The notes under the pieces: generated by a model
What the model was told of the DNA's origin: nothing
The model's database searches: none
The model's input: the letters and a program-made list of their open reading frames with translations, nothing else
Shown here: positions 1-9,258 of the stretch, in pieces
Layout of the letters: every line of letters begins with the position of its first letter
How positions within the stretch are numbered: the stretch's first letter is position 1
Source of the DNA: Enterobacteriaceae bacterium LSJC7
Lineage (GTDB): Bacteria; Pseudomonadota; Gammaproteobacteria; Enterobacterales; Enterobacteriaceae
NCBI GenBank assembly: GCA_000302695.1
Contig: AMFN01000003.1
Span: forward strand, 806,001 to 870,000
Direction of reading: 5' to 3'
Length of the DNA stretch: 64,000 nt
Made by a program: the position numbers and the translations under genes

Positions 1-1
1 T

Positions 2-571
2 GCGGTGCAGTGCGACACCAGCAATCGTCAAAGCGTGACAGAGGCCTACAACAAACTTGTTGCCGAGTTGGGGGAGCCAGACAACTTGATTTATTGCGCG
101 GGGATCCGCAGAGACAGGCCGCAGATATTTCAAACGACAGAGGACTGGGACGCCGTCCTGAATACAAACTTGAGGGGAGCAGCGGATTTTGCACGCCTGG
201 CGTTGAGTTCAATGACTCAGGCAAAGCGAGGTTGCATCATCTTCATTTCCTCTGTCGCAGGAAGCTACGGTTTGGCAGGACAAAGCAATTATGGCGCCAG
301 CAAAGCAGGCATGGAGGCTTTTGTCCGTTCGGTCTCCCGGGAAGTCGGACAGTTTGGCGTCGCTATCAATGCCGTCGCCCCCGGGTTAATTGAATCTGAA
401 ATGACAGCGGACCTGCCTCCTGCTGCAACCCGAAATTTCCTCGCCAATATTCCGTTTCGACGTTTTGGGCAACCTCATGAAGTCGCATCGCTGGTCGCTT
501 TCCTGACGACTGAACAAGCAAGCTATATAACCGGTCAGACGTTTACCGTCGATGGAGGTCTGTCGGCATGA
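2..571 (+). CDS. 3-oxoacyl-ACP reductase, FabG-like SDR (5' end cut by the window)
   Basis: Short-chain dehydrogenase/reductase, expected to reduce beta-ketoacyl-ACP to beta-hydroxyacyl-ACP with NADPH in the cytoplasm. The frame is open to the left edge, so the N-terminal Rossmann glycine motif is missing. Visible are the CAGI form of the NNAG motif, the catalytic Ser in ISSVAGSYG, the YGASK catalytic Tyr/Lys box, and the typical C-terminal [14 protein letters not shown]. The stop overlaps the next start (ATGA at 568-571), so it is translationally coupled to the ketosynthase. Placement beside a ketosynthase and a FabZ-like dehydratase makes it the ketoreductase of a dedicated fatty-acid/polyketide-type pathway rather than housekeeping FabG (inference). 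Confidence 0.9.
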   Translation, partial: AVQCDTSNRQSVTEAYNKLVAELGEPDNLIYCAGIRRDRPQIFQTTEDWDAVLNTNLRGAADFARLALSSMTQAKRGCIIFISSVAGSYGLAGQSNYGASKAGMEAFVRSVSREVGQFGVAINAVAPGLIESEMTADLPPAATRNFLANIPFRRFGQPHEVASLVAFLTTEQASYITGQTFTVDGGLSA

Positions 572-1872
572 GCAAACCCCAATCGCGCCCGGTCATTACG
601 GGCATCGGCATCGTCTGTGCTGCTGGAATTGGAATCGAAGAGACCTGGCAGCGCATGCGCAGCGCGCGGCCGCTAGCGACGTCCGTCGAGGTTCCCGGTC
701 CAGCGGGAACGCTGACGCAGTTTCAAGCCTTCGTCGCTCCTGAATATTCAATCAGCGAAATGTTCGAAACCGCACTGCCAGGCATTCAGCTCAAAAACGA
801 GAGCCTCGATTACCCTCGCGACCTGAAGCATCTTATCGCATCAGTCGGTCTTGCACTTGATGATGCCAACGTGCGCTCCGCTGGTATCGCCCTCGATGAA
901 GTCGGCGTGATTGTCGCTGATGAACACCCCGGCATTGAGCAGCTCTCACGCCGGCTATACCGGGGTATTTCTGAAGCAGAAAGCGCGTCTCTCTCAGATA
1001 AGGTCTTTGAACTAAATTCATTCCTGGTTCCCTACAGGATAGCCCGGGTGTTTGGATTGGGCGGCGAATGCTTTCATGTTAATTCAGCGTGCACTTCCGG
1101 TCTGAACGCCATGGATTGCGCTGCCTCGCAGATTCGCAATCACAGAGCCCCTATCGCGATAGCGACAGGTTGTGATGATCCGCTTAGCTCCGGAAAGTTT
1201 GAATGGTTTGAGAAGCGAGGCCTTTACGAGATCAGCGGCAAACTGTCGGCTTGCCCTTCGCAAGCCGGGGGGACCGTTTTCGGTGATGGGGGAGCGGCGC
1301 TGGTTTTCGAAGACCGCGACCATGCCATCGCCCGTGGCGCTCGGATTTATGCCGAATATCTCGGGGCTGGATTCACACAAGACGGATGGCGTGTAAGCGC
1401 CCCCCACCCCCAGAAAGCCAATCAGGCACGCGCAATTCGAAGAGCGCTCAATGATGCTTGCGTTGACCCGGACCAGGTCAATGTTGTTGTGCCACATTAC
1501 ACGGGCATTCGGGCGACGAATCAATACGAGCAACGCTGTTTAAAAGACATCTGGGCAAAGCGCATTAACGAGCCATATTGCCTGCCTCTGAAGCCCTTTT
1601 TCGGCCACAACCTGGGAGGCGCTTCAATTCTGGAGGCCGCCATCCTCGCAAAGATAATCGAGGCCCAGCAAATACCTCACAACCTTCCGCCAGAGACTTC
1701 TCAAAGGGATCTGTTAATCACAGAGAACAGCGACTGGCGAACGACTGACATTAACGTTGCAGTGAAAGCCTCTGCAGCCTTCGCTGGCTTCTATGGCGCC
1801 GTCGTACTGGGTCGTTGCAATGCAACCGCTCCCCAGCGAGAGGCGGCTTACCAACAGAAAACAAAAAGGTGA
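568..1872 (+). CDS. beta-ketoacyl-ACP synthase (KAS II/type II PKS-like)
   Basis: Condensing enzyme of the thiolase fold, 434 residues, the usual FabF length. The catalytic triad is complete: Cys175 in NSACTSG, His310 in PHYTGI (a variant of HGTGT) and His347 in [11 protein letters not shown]. It should therefore be an active ketosynthase and not a chain-length factor, which lacks the Cys. The HYTGI motif departs from the canonical sequence, pointing to a specialised clade. No ACP, malonyl transferase or second ketosynthase is visible, so these are either left of the window or borrowed from primary metabolism. Start ATG overlaps the upstream stop by 4 nt. Confidence 0.9.
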   Translation: MSKPQSRPVITGIGIVCAAGIGIEETWQRMRSARPLATSVEVPGPAGTLTQFQAFVAPEYSISEMFETALPGIQLKNESLDYPRDLKHLIASVGLALDDANVRSAGIALDEVGVIVADEHPGIEQLSRRLYRGISEAESASLSDKVFELNSFLVPYRIARVFGLGGECFHVNSACTSGLNAMDCAASQIRNHRAPIAIATGCDDPLSSGKFEWFEKRGLYEISGKLSACPSQAGGTVFGDGGAALVFEDRDHAIARGARIYAEYLGAGFTQDGWRVSAPHPQKANQARAIRRALNDACVDPDQVNVVVPHYTGIRATNQYEQRCLKDIWAKRINEPYCLPLKPFFGHNLGGASILEAAILAKIIEAQQIPHNLPPETSQRDLLITENSDWRTTDINVAVKASAAFAGFYGAVVLGRCNATAPQREAAYQQKTKR

Positions 1873-1881
1873 ATCTCGACG

Positions 1882-3558
1882 ATGTCCAATTCTGACTTTG
1901 ACTTAATCGTTGTCGGTGGCGGCCTTTCAGGTCTGGCAGCGGCATTCTACTGGTGTTCCCAGGTCGACGCCTGCGCGAAAATTTTAATCATTGAAGCGAG
2001 TTCCCGGATTGGTGGGTCATCTGTCGATCATCATTTCAAGGTCAATGGACACGCCATGGCGGCCCCCGGCGGTGCGCAAGAACTTACCTTTCCAGAGTCT
2101 TTCTCTTCCAGAGTCCGCTCAACGATGACGACAATCGGCATCGACCTTGACGACCTGATAAAGCACACCGACTTTTCGCACTATCGCAGCCGTGGGGCGA
2201 AAAATCATGCGTTTTGCTTTTCTGCAGACCAATGGGGTCGCGATGGTATGGCTTTTTGGCGTTCCGGGGAAGGCATCGATCTTTCGCACGCCCCGCTTTG
2301 CAGCGAAGCCAAAAGCCAGCTCTCTAAGATTTTCAGGGGGGAAATCCCCTGGTTCGAAGGGCTTGACGAAACAGCGAAGCTTCAGGCGCTTCAATCACGC
2401 TCATGCACCGAAGTGCTCAAGGACTTTGGCAAGTGCCACCCGGAAGTTGAACGTTTCTTTGCCTATTGGACCTCACCCAGTTCAGGTTTGCCTTTTAGCC
2501 TTCATCCAGCGCTTGATGCCGCGCTTGTAGGCTATCCGCCAATAGGCGCACTGGCACCTGACTTGCCGGGTCCATGGCCAGGCTTAACCCAGGCTGGCAC
2601 CCAGTTTTTCAACAGTACTTCACGGGCAATCTATCGCTTTCCTGACGGTAACGCCACGATAGCAAGAGCATTTTTAGCCTGGCTGCGCCCCGATATTTTC
2701 CAGGGCGACGGTGCAGCGACCCGGTTAGGTGAACCCATTGACTTTGAAAAGTTGCGCCATGCGGCGGCCACACGTCGTTTCCATGTCAATGAAACTGTCA
2801 AGACCATCAGGCCGACTGACGAAGAAAAGGTTGTCGTTGAAACCACAACGCCAGAGGGTGGTTGTGCCACATACCGTGCTTCAGCAGTTATTGTCGCGAC
2901 ATGGGCGACCGAGTGTGAAGCAATGATTCCAGCGCTCAATAAAGCGCAAAAGACGACCGCCTCAGCAATGGGTCGACTGCCCATAATCACTGCCACGGTT
3001 GCCGTGTCAAATTGGCGGCCATGGGAACAACTTGGCATCTCAAACCTGAGCTGGCCAGGTCACCCGTCATGGCAACGTGCAGAACTGGGTTTTCCTGTGA
3101 AAATCGGCGCTTATTCTCCGCCTGACTCACCAGACCAACCAAACACCATTACGGCAATAGGTGCAACAACCCACCTTCATGACAAGCCTTCTATTGCCGC
3201 TGCCATGGGTCGCGAGCTGCTTAATCAACCCCATCAGGCGCAAAAGCTGCGCGATGAACTCATTCGGTTACTGGAATGCGCGCTCGGTCCTTCTGGTTTT
3301 GATGCGCGAAACGACATTCACGCCTGTCAGGTTGAGCTTTGGCCGAATGGTTATCCCTGCTACACCACCTCGCTTGATAATAGAGATAAATCGCTCGCTT
3401 CTATCGAAGACAAGAAAGCGCTTGCACGCGGCGTCGGGCGTATAGCCATCGCCGGGGCTGACGTAACGGACCGGCCTTTTCTTGACGGTGCTTTAGAGGC
3501 TGCTTACGACGCGGTTTCCATGCTCCAGAATCGCCTGACCCGCTCAACTGCGCTTTAA
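1882..3558 (+). CDS. FAD-dependent amine oxidase/desaturase-type oxidoreductase
   Basis: 558-residue flavoprotein. The N-terminal dinucleotide-binding motif VVGGGLSGLAAA (about residues 9-21) is followed by the IEASSRIGG second FAD contact. The C-terminal GADVTDRPFLDGALEAAYDA motif is typical of the amine oxidase/phytoene desaturase superfamily (PF01593-like). The family oxidises amines or desaturates acyl or isoprenoid chains. In this operon a role in introducing unsaturation or oxidising the polyketide chain is plausible, but no substrate can be read from the sequence. It starts 9 nt after the ketosynthase stop, within the same operon. Confidence 0.75.
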   Translation: MSNSDFDLIVVGGGLSGLAAAFYWCSQVDACAKILIIEASSRIGGSSVDHHFKVNGHAMAAPGGAQELTFPESFSSRVRSTMTTIGIDLDDLIKHTDFSHYRSRGAKNHAFCFSADQWGRDGMAFWRSGEGIDLSHAPLCSEAKSQLSKIFRGEIPWFEGLDETAKLQALQSRSCTEVLKDFGKCHPEVERFFAYWTSPSSGLPFSLHPALDAALVGYPPIGALAPDLPGPWPGLTQAGTQFFNSTSRAIYRFPDGNATIARAFLAWLRPDIFQGDGAATRLGEPIDFEKLRHAAATRRFHVNETVKTIRPTDEEKVVVETTTPEGGCATYRASAVIVATWATECEAMIPALNKAQKTTASAMGRLPIITATVAVSNWRPWEQLGISNLSWPGHPSWQRAELGFPVKIGAYSPPDSPDQPNTITAIGATTHLHDKPSIAAAMGRELLNQPHQAQKLRDELIRLLECALGPSGFDARNDIHACQVELWPNGYPCYTTSLDNRDKSLASIEDKKALARGVGRIAIAGADVTDRPFLDGALEAAYDAVSMLQNRLTRSTAL

Positions 3559-3593
3559 CACAACCCTGAAGAATAATTAGAAAGGTAAAAGGA

Positions 3594-4787
3594 ATGAAAA
3601 TTTTAATCACTTGCCCACCCGCTCACGACCATCTCCTGGGATTACTTCCGATTGCGGAAGCTGCGAAGCATGAAGGCCACGACGTGGCTATCGCCATACT
3701 GGACAATTTTAAAGAGGTTGTGATTCGCGCTGGCTTGAAGCATTTCAATGCCGGTGAGGACTGGATACCTGCAGCTATCGACGACCGCGTGGATGATGTA
3801 CTCCCGGAAAAGATGGAGGAGTTTACACAAGACTTCATGGCAGAAATGCTCTGCGGCCCGGCCGCTATCTCGATGGCGAAAGATGTCAAAAAGATTATCG
3901 ACAACTGGAAGCCCGACATCGTGATGCGTGACTCAGGTGAGATGGGAGGCCTGTTAGCTGCCGAGATGGCCGATTTACCGCATATTTCTATCGGCGTTTT
4001 AGATTTCAACGGCATGTTTCTTGGAGAGCGCATTGTCGCCGCGTTGAATGCACGACGCGCAGAACTCGGTTTGCCAGAGGATGAGCAGGGATACCGGCAA
4101 TATGAATATGGACACATCAATATGATGTGCCCCACGTTTGCGCCGGAAGAACTGACGCTGCCGAACACGTTCTCAGTCCGCGTTGATGGTGTCGGCCGGG
4201 GAGACGTCCTCCCTGAATGGATTTCCACGCTTGCAAACGCCGAAAAGCCATTGATTTATGCCAGTTTCGGTACGGCGGCAGCCACCATTCCCGGTTTTGG
4301 CCCAGCGCTGCGTAACGTTGTTGACGGACTGGGTTTGATTGATGCGAATGCCATTGTTTCCGTCGGCAAAAGTCTAAACTGGAACGGCGAACAGGTGATT
4401 GACGAACATGACATTCCCAAAAACGTCTATGTTGTCGATTGGGCGCCGCAAGCGCTTTTGATGCGCAATATCGACCTTCTGATTACGCATGGTGGCCCTT
4501 CAACAACACGGCAAGGCATCGTCTGCGGCGTGCCAATTGTTGCGGTGCCTCTGCTCTTTGATGGCTTTGAGATTGCCAACAGACTTTGCGAGAAGGGATT
4601 GGCCGTTCAGCTTGACTGGACAAAACTCACTTCTGCTGAAGTCGCCGACGCCGTAAAGCAGGTTTTGGAGAATCCTGAATACCGCCGCCAGGCACGCAAG
4701 CTTCAGAGGGAAGCACTGGCCGTCCCGCCTGTCGACAATGATGCAGTTCGGTTCATTGAAAACGTCGTATCAAAGGCGAAGCGATGA
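3594..4787 (+). CDS. family 1 glycosyltransferase (MGT/UGT type)
   Basis: 397-residue GT-B fold glycosyltransferase. The N-terminus (KILITCPPAHDHLLGLLPIA) is the acceptor-binding half. The C-terminal nucleotide-sugar signature begins at His299 (HGGPSTTRQGIVCGVPIVAV) and continues to LLFDGFEIANR. Family members transfer sugars from NDP donors to small molecules such as macrolides, aromatic polyketides or carotenoids. Together with the NDP-hexose 2,3-dehydratase and C-methyltransferase at 18-20.6 kb it indicates a glycosylated end product carrying a deoxysugar (inference). A good Shine-Dalgarno (AAAGGA-like) precedes the ATG. The next gene overlaps its stop by 4 nt. Confidence 0.88.
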   Translation: MKILITCPPAHDHLLGLLPIAEAAKHEGHDVAIAILDNFKEVVIRAGLKHFNAGEDWIPAAIDDRVDDVLPEKMEEFTQDFMAEMLCGPAAISMAKDVKKIIDNWKPDIVMRDSGEMGGLLAAEMADLPHISIGVLDFNGMFLGERIVAALNARRAELGLPEDEQGYRQYEYGHINMMCPTFAPEELTLPNTFSVRVDGVGRGDVLPEWISTLANAEKPLIYASFGTAAATIPGFGPALRNVVDGLGLIDANAIVSVGKSLNWNGEQVIDEHDIPKNVYVVDWAPQALLMRNIDLLITHGGPSTTRQGIVCGVPIVAVPLLFDGFEIANRLCEKGLAVQLDWTKLTSAEVADAVKQVLENPEYRRQARKLQREALAVPPVDNDAVRFIENVVSKAKR

Positions 4788-5746
4788 AGGACGCGTTAAG
4801 ATTAAGCGAGACTCAGGCGCCAGCCAACTATCCAGGTATTCTGAAATGGACAGTAGCACGGCGCGTGGCCGCCTTTCGTTGCGCCCCTGAGAATAGAAGC
4901 TTAGTAATAAAGATAGCGTCAACGTTCGTTTCTGGCTTTAGCGAAACCATCACGAGCGGTGATTCCGGCGCGTCAATCAGGCACGTGCAAGGAAATAACG
5001 AGGAGTTCTTCAAGCCCTTCTACGTGGAAGGTGCCGCGTTGGCGCTTGCGGCTTCTCGCGCACTCCCTGTTTTTAAGGCCTCTGAAGGGCCGTCTGATTT
5101 GCTTTACCATCTTCCCCAATTCAAGCACGTTGTTTACGCAGGCTGGGGATGGTGGAACGCGTTTATGTTACGCCCCACACGTCGTTTTCAAAACTCAGTT
5201 AACGCAACGGATATCTTCAGCGCACTCACCATTGATGGGACGGCCTTTGCGCGCGCCTTCCTGTTCGCTCGCCCCCCCTACTTTGACTTACGAATCCCGC
5301 CTGTTTCAAATGCAAAGAAACGGCTGTGGGTTCAGGGGTACGGCAGAGCTTTATGGTTCCTCACCACGGCGAACGCTTCTGTCATTGAACGCCAGCGCAA
5401 AAGAGTGGGAAACGAGCTATCCGCTGACCTCGATGCCGGGCTTGGTTTAGCAGCAGGCTTTGCGGGAATGGTCTCACCGGCTTCCTCATTTCCAGGCACA
5501 ATCCGCGCTAACAAATCAGCTTATCTGCAGGGGTATGCATTTGGCTTGACCGCTCGGGCCATGTCAACGCCAGCGACGTTTTCTGGCTGGCTGCTGTCGC
5601 TGCCACCTGGCGAAAAACAACACGCGCAGCGATTCGTTTCAAGATGCCTGGTTGAACCGCGCGCTATCACGGACTGCCCGACAAATGTTTATACCGGATG
5701 GCAGGACAAACTGCGCGGCGATTTCCAACACGACGAGATGCCATGA
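4784..5746 (+). CDS. DUF1702 family protein (enediyne-cluster UnbL/E3-like)
   Basis: 320 residues with the DUF1702 pattern: EGAALALAAS, VYAGWGWWNA, WVQGYGRALWFL, LDAGLGLAAGFAGM and LQGYAFGLTAR in the expected order. No signal peptide or clear membrane span is seen. The family's biochemical function is unknown; it is known mainly from the conserved set beside enediyne polyketide synthases, where it is usually found with UnbV- and UnbU-type proteins. Both of those follow here (6406-9242). It overlaps the glycosyltransferase stop (ATGA) and the regulator start (ATGA). Domain assignment is by motif recognition. The E3/UnbL equivalence is from memory of the enediyne literature. Confidence 0.75.
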   Translation: MKDALRLSETQAPANYPGILKWTVARRVAAFRCAPENRSLVIKIASTFVSGFSETITSGDSGASIRHVQGNNEEFFKPFYVEGAALALAASRALPVFKASEGPSDLLYHLPQFKHVVYAGWGWWNAFMLRPTRRFQNSVNATDIFSALTIDGTAFARAFLFARPPYFDLRIPPVSNAKKRLWVQGYGRALWFLTTANASVIERQRKRVGNELSADLDAGLGLAAGFAGMVSPASSFPGTIRANKSAYLQGYAFGLTARAMSTPATFSGWLLSLPPGEKQHAQRFVSRCLVEPRAITDCPTNVYTGWQDKLRGDFQHDEMP

Positions 5747-6387
5747 TGAGTGATGATCGGTACATTTGCGCTGTCCGTGACGTGATACCCGCCTACCGCC
5801 GTGGACTGATGGACGCCCTCAAAATAGCGGGCTACGAAGTCGCCGAGCCTGAGGATGTCCTGAATTGGCTGGCACAATTCCGGGCAGCCCTGGGGGTAAG
5901 TGACTGCCATTTCGCGATTCTGCACTCTATCAGAGAAGAAGACGATTTTGTCACTCTGGGCCGCATTCAAAAATTCGACCCGAAGGTTCGCACGATAGCG
6001 CTTCTTTTAGAAAACACCGGGGATCGTTACGCACGCGCGTTGAACGCCGGCGCATCCGGGGCGGTCGGCTACGGCGCCAGTCCCACCGAGATTATCAAAA
6101 CGCTCACCGCCACTTTCGAGGGGGCAGTGCGTCTGCCGCATTGCATTGTAGATGAATTTCTGAGCCGCTTTACCGACAAAAGCCCGGTGGTTCTGGACAA
6201 CCAGTCTCTCAGAGCGCTCAACAAGTTAGCGGCGGGACACAGTATTGCGGAAATCTCCCGTGAAGAGCACGCATCAGAACGCACTATGCACCGGCGAATG
6301 AAAGCGCTTTATCGCCGTCTCGGCGCAGAGAACCGCTACGAGGCAATCATTGCCGCCGTTAAGCACGGATTTATTAAACAACTGTGA
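5743..6387 (+). CDS. LuxR/NarL-type regulator with degenerate receiver domain
   Basis: 214 residues. The N-terminal half has receiver-like topology, including ARALNAGASGAVGYGASPTEIIKTL, which matches the NarL-family alpha4-beta5 region. The position of the phospho-acceptor aspartate reads FAILHSI with His instead of Asp, and the acidic pair is poorly conserved. It is therefore unlikely to be a phosphorylation-controlled regulator. The C-terminal 60 residues are a LuxR-like helix-turn-helix (LNKLAAGHSIAEISREEHASERTMHRRMKALYRRL). The gene is inside the biosynthetic operon with a 4-nt overlap upstream, suggesting pathway-specific, possibly ligand-controlled autoregulation (inference). The ATG at 5743 is chosen for the overlap; an in-frame ATG follows at 5746. 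Confidence 0.75.
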   Translation: MMSDDRYICAVRDVIPAYRRGLMDALKIAGYEVAEPEDVLNWLAQFRAALGVSDCHFAILHSIREEDDFVTLGRIQKFDPKVRTIALLLENTGDRYARALNAGASGAVGYGASPTEIIKTLTATFEGAVRLPHCIVDEFLSRFTDKSPVVLDNQSLRALNKLAAGHSIAEISREEHASERTMHRRMKALYRRLGAENRYEAIIAAVKHGFIKQL

Positions 6388-6405
6388 AACAGGGAGGTAT
6401 GTTTT

Positions 6406-8265
6406 TTGAAAATGATTAAGTTTCTTGTGCCACTTTTAGCGTTGGCATTTGGATATTTCGCCACCACGTATCCCGTTGAGAAAACGCCAAAGTCGCTTTC
6501 ACTCACGCTGCGTTCGCTGCCACCAGCCACAGCGCCCCTGCAAGAAGAGCGCTCGGTAAATCCATCGGTCAAACACATTGCATCCTGGCTCAGTGCCACC
6601 GGTGCAAGTGCTGCATTAGGCGATCTGGATGGTGATGGCCTTATGAATGACTTATGCCATGTGGATCCTCGTTCTGACACGGTGTCGATTGGCACAGTAT
6701 CGTCAGATCCCAGTAAGCCGGCGCATGTTGTCCATGGGTTTCTGCGCCCTCTCGGCACGACAAACGCAATAGCCCCCATGGGATGCCGAATTGCCGATCT
6801 CAATAGCGACGGCTGGTCAGATGTGTTGGTTTATTACTGGGGACGTGCGCCAGCGCTCTTCGAAAACAAAGGTAACTGGCGTTTCTCCGCCTCAGATATC
6901 CTTGTTTCTCAAACGCCGACATATGACTGGTATACAAATACTGTGCACATCGCTGATTTTAATGGCGATGGCTTACTGGATATCTTCGTTGGCAATTACT
7001 TCGCAGACGGTTCAGAACTTCTCGACACGCAGTCGCGCCGAAGGGTCTCTATGCACACTTCTTTCTCGCGCGCATTTAATGGTGGCATGAATCGCATCCT
7101 GTTGCAGAAACCGGGTGAGCCTGGGCAGTTCGAAATAGCTCTCGACGTTTTTGAGCCTAACTATGGGCAAGGCTGGACGCTGGCTTCGGCATCAGCAGAT
7201 TTTACCGGTGACCTCTTGCCGGAGCTTTTTGTCGCCAATGATTTTGGTCCCGATCAAATTTTTATCAACAAATCAAGCAATGGCAAGTTGCAGCTGGAAC
7301 CGCGCAAAGCACACAGCAAAAAATTCGGCGAACCCCTGTCTCACAGCCTGGGTCAGGACTCCTTCAAGGGCATGGGCGTGTCAATTGCCGATCTCAATAA
7401 CGACGGAAACCTGGACATTGTTGTCAGTAATATTACGCAAAAACGGGGGCTTTTCGAAACGCAAATGCTGTTTCTAAATTCTGGCTCTAAAGATGACCCG
7501 CTTGAATTCAACAACGCGAGTGAAGAGCTGGCAACCGCGCGCACAGCCTTTAGCTGGGACAACAAAATAGCAGACCTGGATAATGACGGCATCCCGGAAA
7601 TTCTCCAGGCCACAGGATTTGTTCGCGGAAAAGTGAATCGTTGGCCTGAGATACAAGAGATAGCGCTGGCCAATGATGTGCTCGTTTCCAACCCGGGAAA
7701 CTGGCCTAACCTGCTCGGTGGTGACATGAGTGGTGGCGCGCCGCGCGTTGTTTTCAGCCGGGCAGACACAAAAAGTGCCTTTCAGAATGTCGCCGACGCC
7801 TCCGGTCTTGATGACGTTGGAATCAGCCGTGGGATTGCGCTGGCCGATATCGATGGTGACGGCGATCTTGATTGGGTTGAAGCCAACCATTTTGCCGATT
7901 CCCGGCTTGTAGTAAACGAATGTGAGCCATGCGGACCTTTTGTGGGGCTTCGTTTACTGCGAGTCCGTGGCCAGGCGCTCACAAGTAACCTCGACGGACT
8001 GAAACCCGCGCATAGCGTCAGCGGGACGGCCGCGATTGGTGCAACGGTCTCTCTCGAATTACCGTCTGGTCAGCGCAAAATTGCGTTTGTCGATGGCGGC
8101 AACGGCCACAGTGGGCAACAGAGTACCGACCTCCACTTTGGCCTCACTGAACAAACCACATCACCCATCAATGCAACAATAAAATGGCGGGATTTTGAAG
8201 GAAACGTCCGCTCCATCACAATAGAGGTATATCAAAAATGGCAAACGATAATACTGCCGTCGTGA
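6406..8265 (+). CDS. FG-GAP/VCBS repeat protein with ASPIC/UnbV C-terminus
   Basis: 619-residue exported or membrane-anchored protein. An N-terminal hydrophobic signal/anchor (MKMIKFLVPLLALAFGYFA) is followed by about six calcium-binding-type FG-GAP motifs (DLDGDG, DLNSDG, DFNGDG, DLNNDG, DLDNDG, DIDGDGD), then an ASPIC/UnbV domain (GATVSLELPSGQRKIAFVDGG). This is the architecture of the UnbV/E4 protein of enediyne clusters and of eukaryotic CRTAC1. The TTG start at 6406 is preferred: the Shine-Dalgarno AGGGAGG (6391-6397) lies 8 nt upstream, against 14 nt for the ATG at 6412. It overlaps the next gene by 28 nt. Confidence 0.82.
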   Translation: MKMIKFLVPLLALAFGYFATTYPVEKTPKSLSLTLRSLPPATAPLQEERSVNPSVKHIASWLSATGASAALGDLDGDGLMNDLCHVDPRSDTVSIGTVSSDPSKPAHVVHGFLRPLGTTNAIAPMGCRIADLNSDGWSDVLVYYWGRAPALFENKGNWRFSASDILVSQTPTYDWYTNTVHIADFNGDGLLDIFVGNYFADGSELLDTQSRRRVSMHTSFSRAFNGGMNRILLQKPGEPGQFEIALDVFEPNYGQGWTLASASADFTGDLLPELFVANDFGPDQIFINKSSNGKLQLEPRKAHSKKFGEPLSHSLGQDSFKGMGVSIADLNNDGNLDIVVSNITQKRGLFETQMLFLNSGSKDDPLEFNNASEELATARTAFSWDNKIADLDNDGIPEILQATGFVRGKVNRWPEIQEIALANDVLVSNPGNWPNLLGGDMSGGAPRVVFSRADTKSAFQNVADASGLDDVGISRGIALADIDGDGDLDWVEANHFADSRLVVNECEPCGPFVGLRLLRVRGQALTSNLDGLKPAHSVSGTAAIGATVSLELPSGQRKIAFVDGGNGHSGQQSTDLHFGLTEQTTSPINATIKWRDFEGNVRSITIEVYQKWQTIILPS

Positions 8266-9242
8266 TCTCAAATCGTGGCGCATGGACGCGGTTAATTGAA
8301 AGATTCCGCCCGGCAACACCTGCTGCTCTGCGTGTCGCTGCGCTGCGTCGATTCGCAGCCGGGATAACATTGCTCACTGTCGCTGGCCATGCTTACCTCG
8401 GTTTTGAACAAAGCATCGCACAGCCGCTTGTCGCCGTGCTTGCGTGCTACCTGACTGAGCTTTTTATGGAGACGCTGACATCACGTCATGAACAACGTCG
8501 GCCTTTATATCTTGCTGCTGCCGGTTCATCGGTCAGGGTCAAAGTAACAACCCTTGCCGACTTTCTCCTTCCTGCCCATATTTCGGGACTTGCTCTTGGC
8601 ATGCTGCTGTACGCAAGCAACCGCCTGGATCTTTTTATTGTCGCGGCGGTTGTCGCGATGAGCAGCAAGTACTGCTTTAGAGTCTGGACTGGAAAGCGCA
8701 GCAACCATTATTTCAACCCTTCCAACTTTGGCATCGCGGTTGTACTTTTGTTTTTTCCTGAAACAATCAGCATTGCTGCGCCCTATCAATTTACCGCAGA
8801 GCTTGGACCACGTGGCGATATTGTGCTGCCTGTTGTTGTCACAATTATCGGCTTGTTTCTGAACATTGTTTTTACTGCACGCGCGCCCCTCATTGCGGCC
8901 TGGATCGGTGGCTTTATCCTTCAGGCCGCGTTGCGCTCTGTCTTTGATCCAAACGTTGACTTTGATGCCGCGCTGGCACCGTTAACCGGCATGGCGCTCA
9001 TTCTGTTCACTCTCTATATGGTCACAGATCCGGGCACCACACCATTCTCAACTCGTGGCCAGATAATCTTTGGGCTTTCTGTCGCCTTAGTTTATGGCTT
9101 GTTAATGGAGCTTCATCAGGTTTTCGGCGTTTTTGTCGCATTAACGATTGTGTGTGCTGGGCGCGGTATTCTGCTGACAATATCCAACAGGCGTGGCGCT
9201 AAGGTGCTCTCTGCGCCTGATGTGCAAAGCAACGCTGGTTAA
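8238..9242 (+). CDS. RnfD-like membrane protein (UnbU/E5-like)
   Basis: 334-residue polytopic inner-membrane protein with roughly eight to ten hydrophobic segments. It has the RnfD/NqrB-family signatures HYFNPSNFGIAVVLL (about residue 158) and VTDPGTTP (about residue 258). RnfD proteins carry covalent FMN and move electrons across the membrane. UnbU is the enediyne-cluster member of this family, always near UnbV. Here it directly follows, and overlaps by 28 nt, the UnbV-like gene, so the two are probably translationally coupled and act together at the membrane. The electron donor and acceptor are unknown. Confidence 0.82.
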   Translation: MANDNTAVVISNRGAWTRLIERFRPATPAALRVAALRRFAAGITLLTVAGHAYLGFEQSIAQPLVAVLACYLTELFMETLTSRHEQRRPLYLAAAGSSVRVKVTTLADFLLPAHISGLALGMLLYASNRLDLFIVAAVVAMSSKYCFRVWTGKRSNHYFNPSNFGIAVVLLFFPETISIAAPYQFTAELGPRGDIVLPVVVTIIGLFLNIVFTARAPLIAAWIGGFILQAALRSVFDPNVDFDAALAPLTGMALILFTLYMVTDPGTTPFSTRGQIIFGLSVALVYGLLMELHQVFGVFVALTIVCAGRGILLTISNRRGAKVLSAPDVQSNAG

Positions 9243-9258
9243 GGTGGGCTTCGTTGAG

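Noticed and set aside
1882-3558. Carotenoid (crt) cluster interpretation because of the FAD desaturase-like protein and glycosyltransferase
   Set aside because: No phytoene synthase, GGPP synthase or lycopene cyclase is present, and neighbours are fatty-acid/polyketide-type; the flavoprotein motif is shared by many oxidases.
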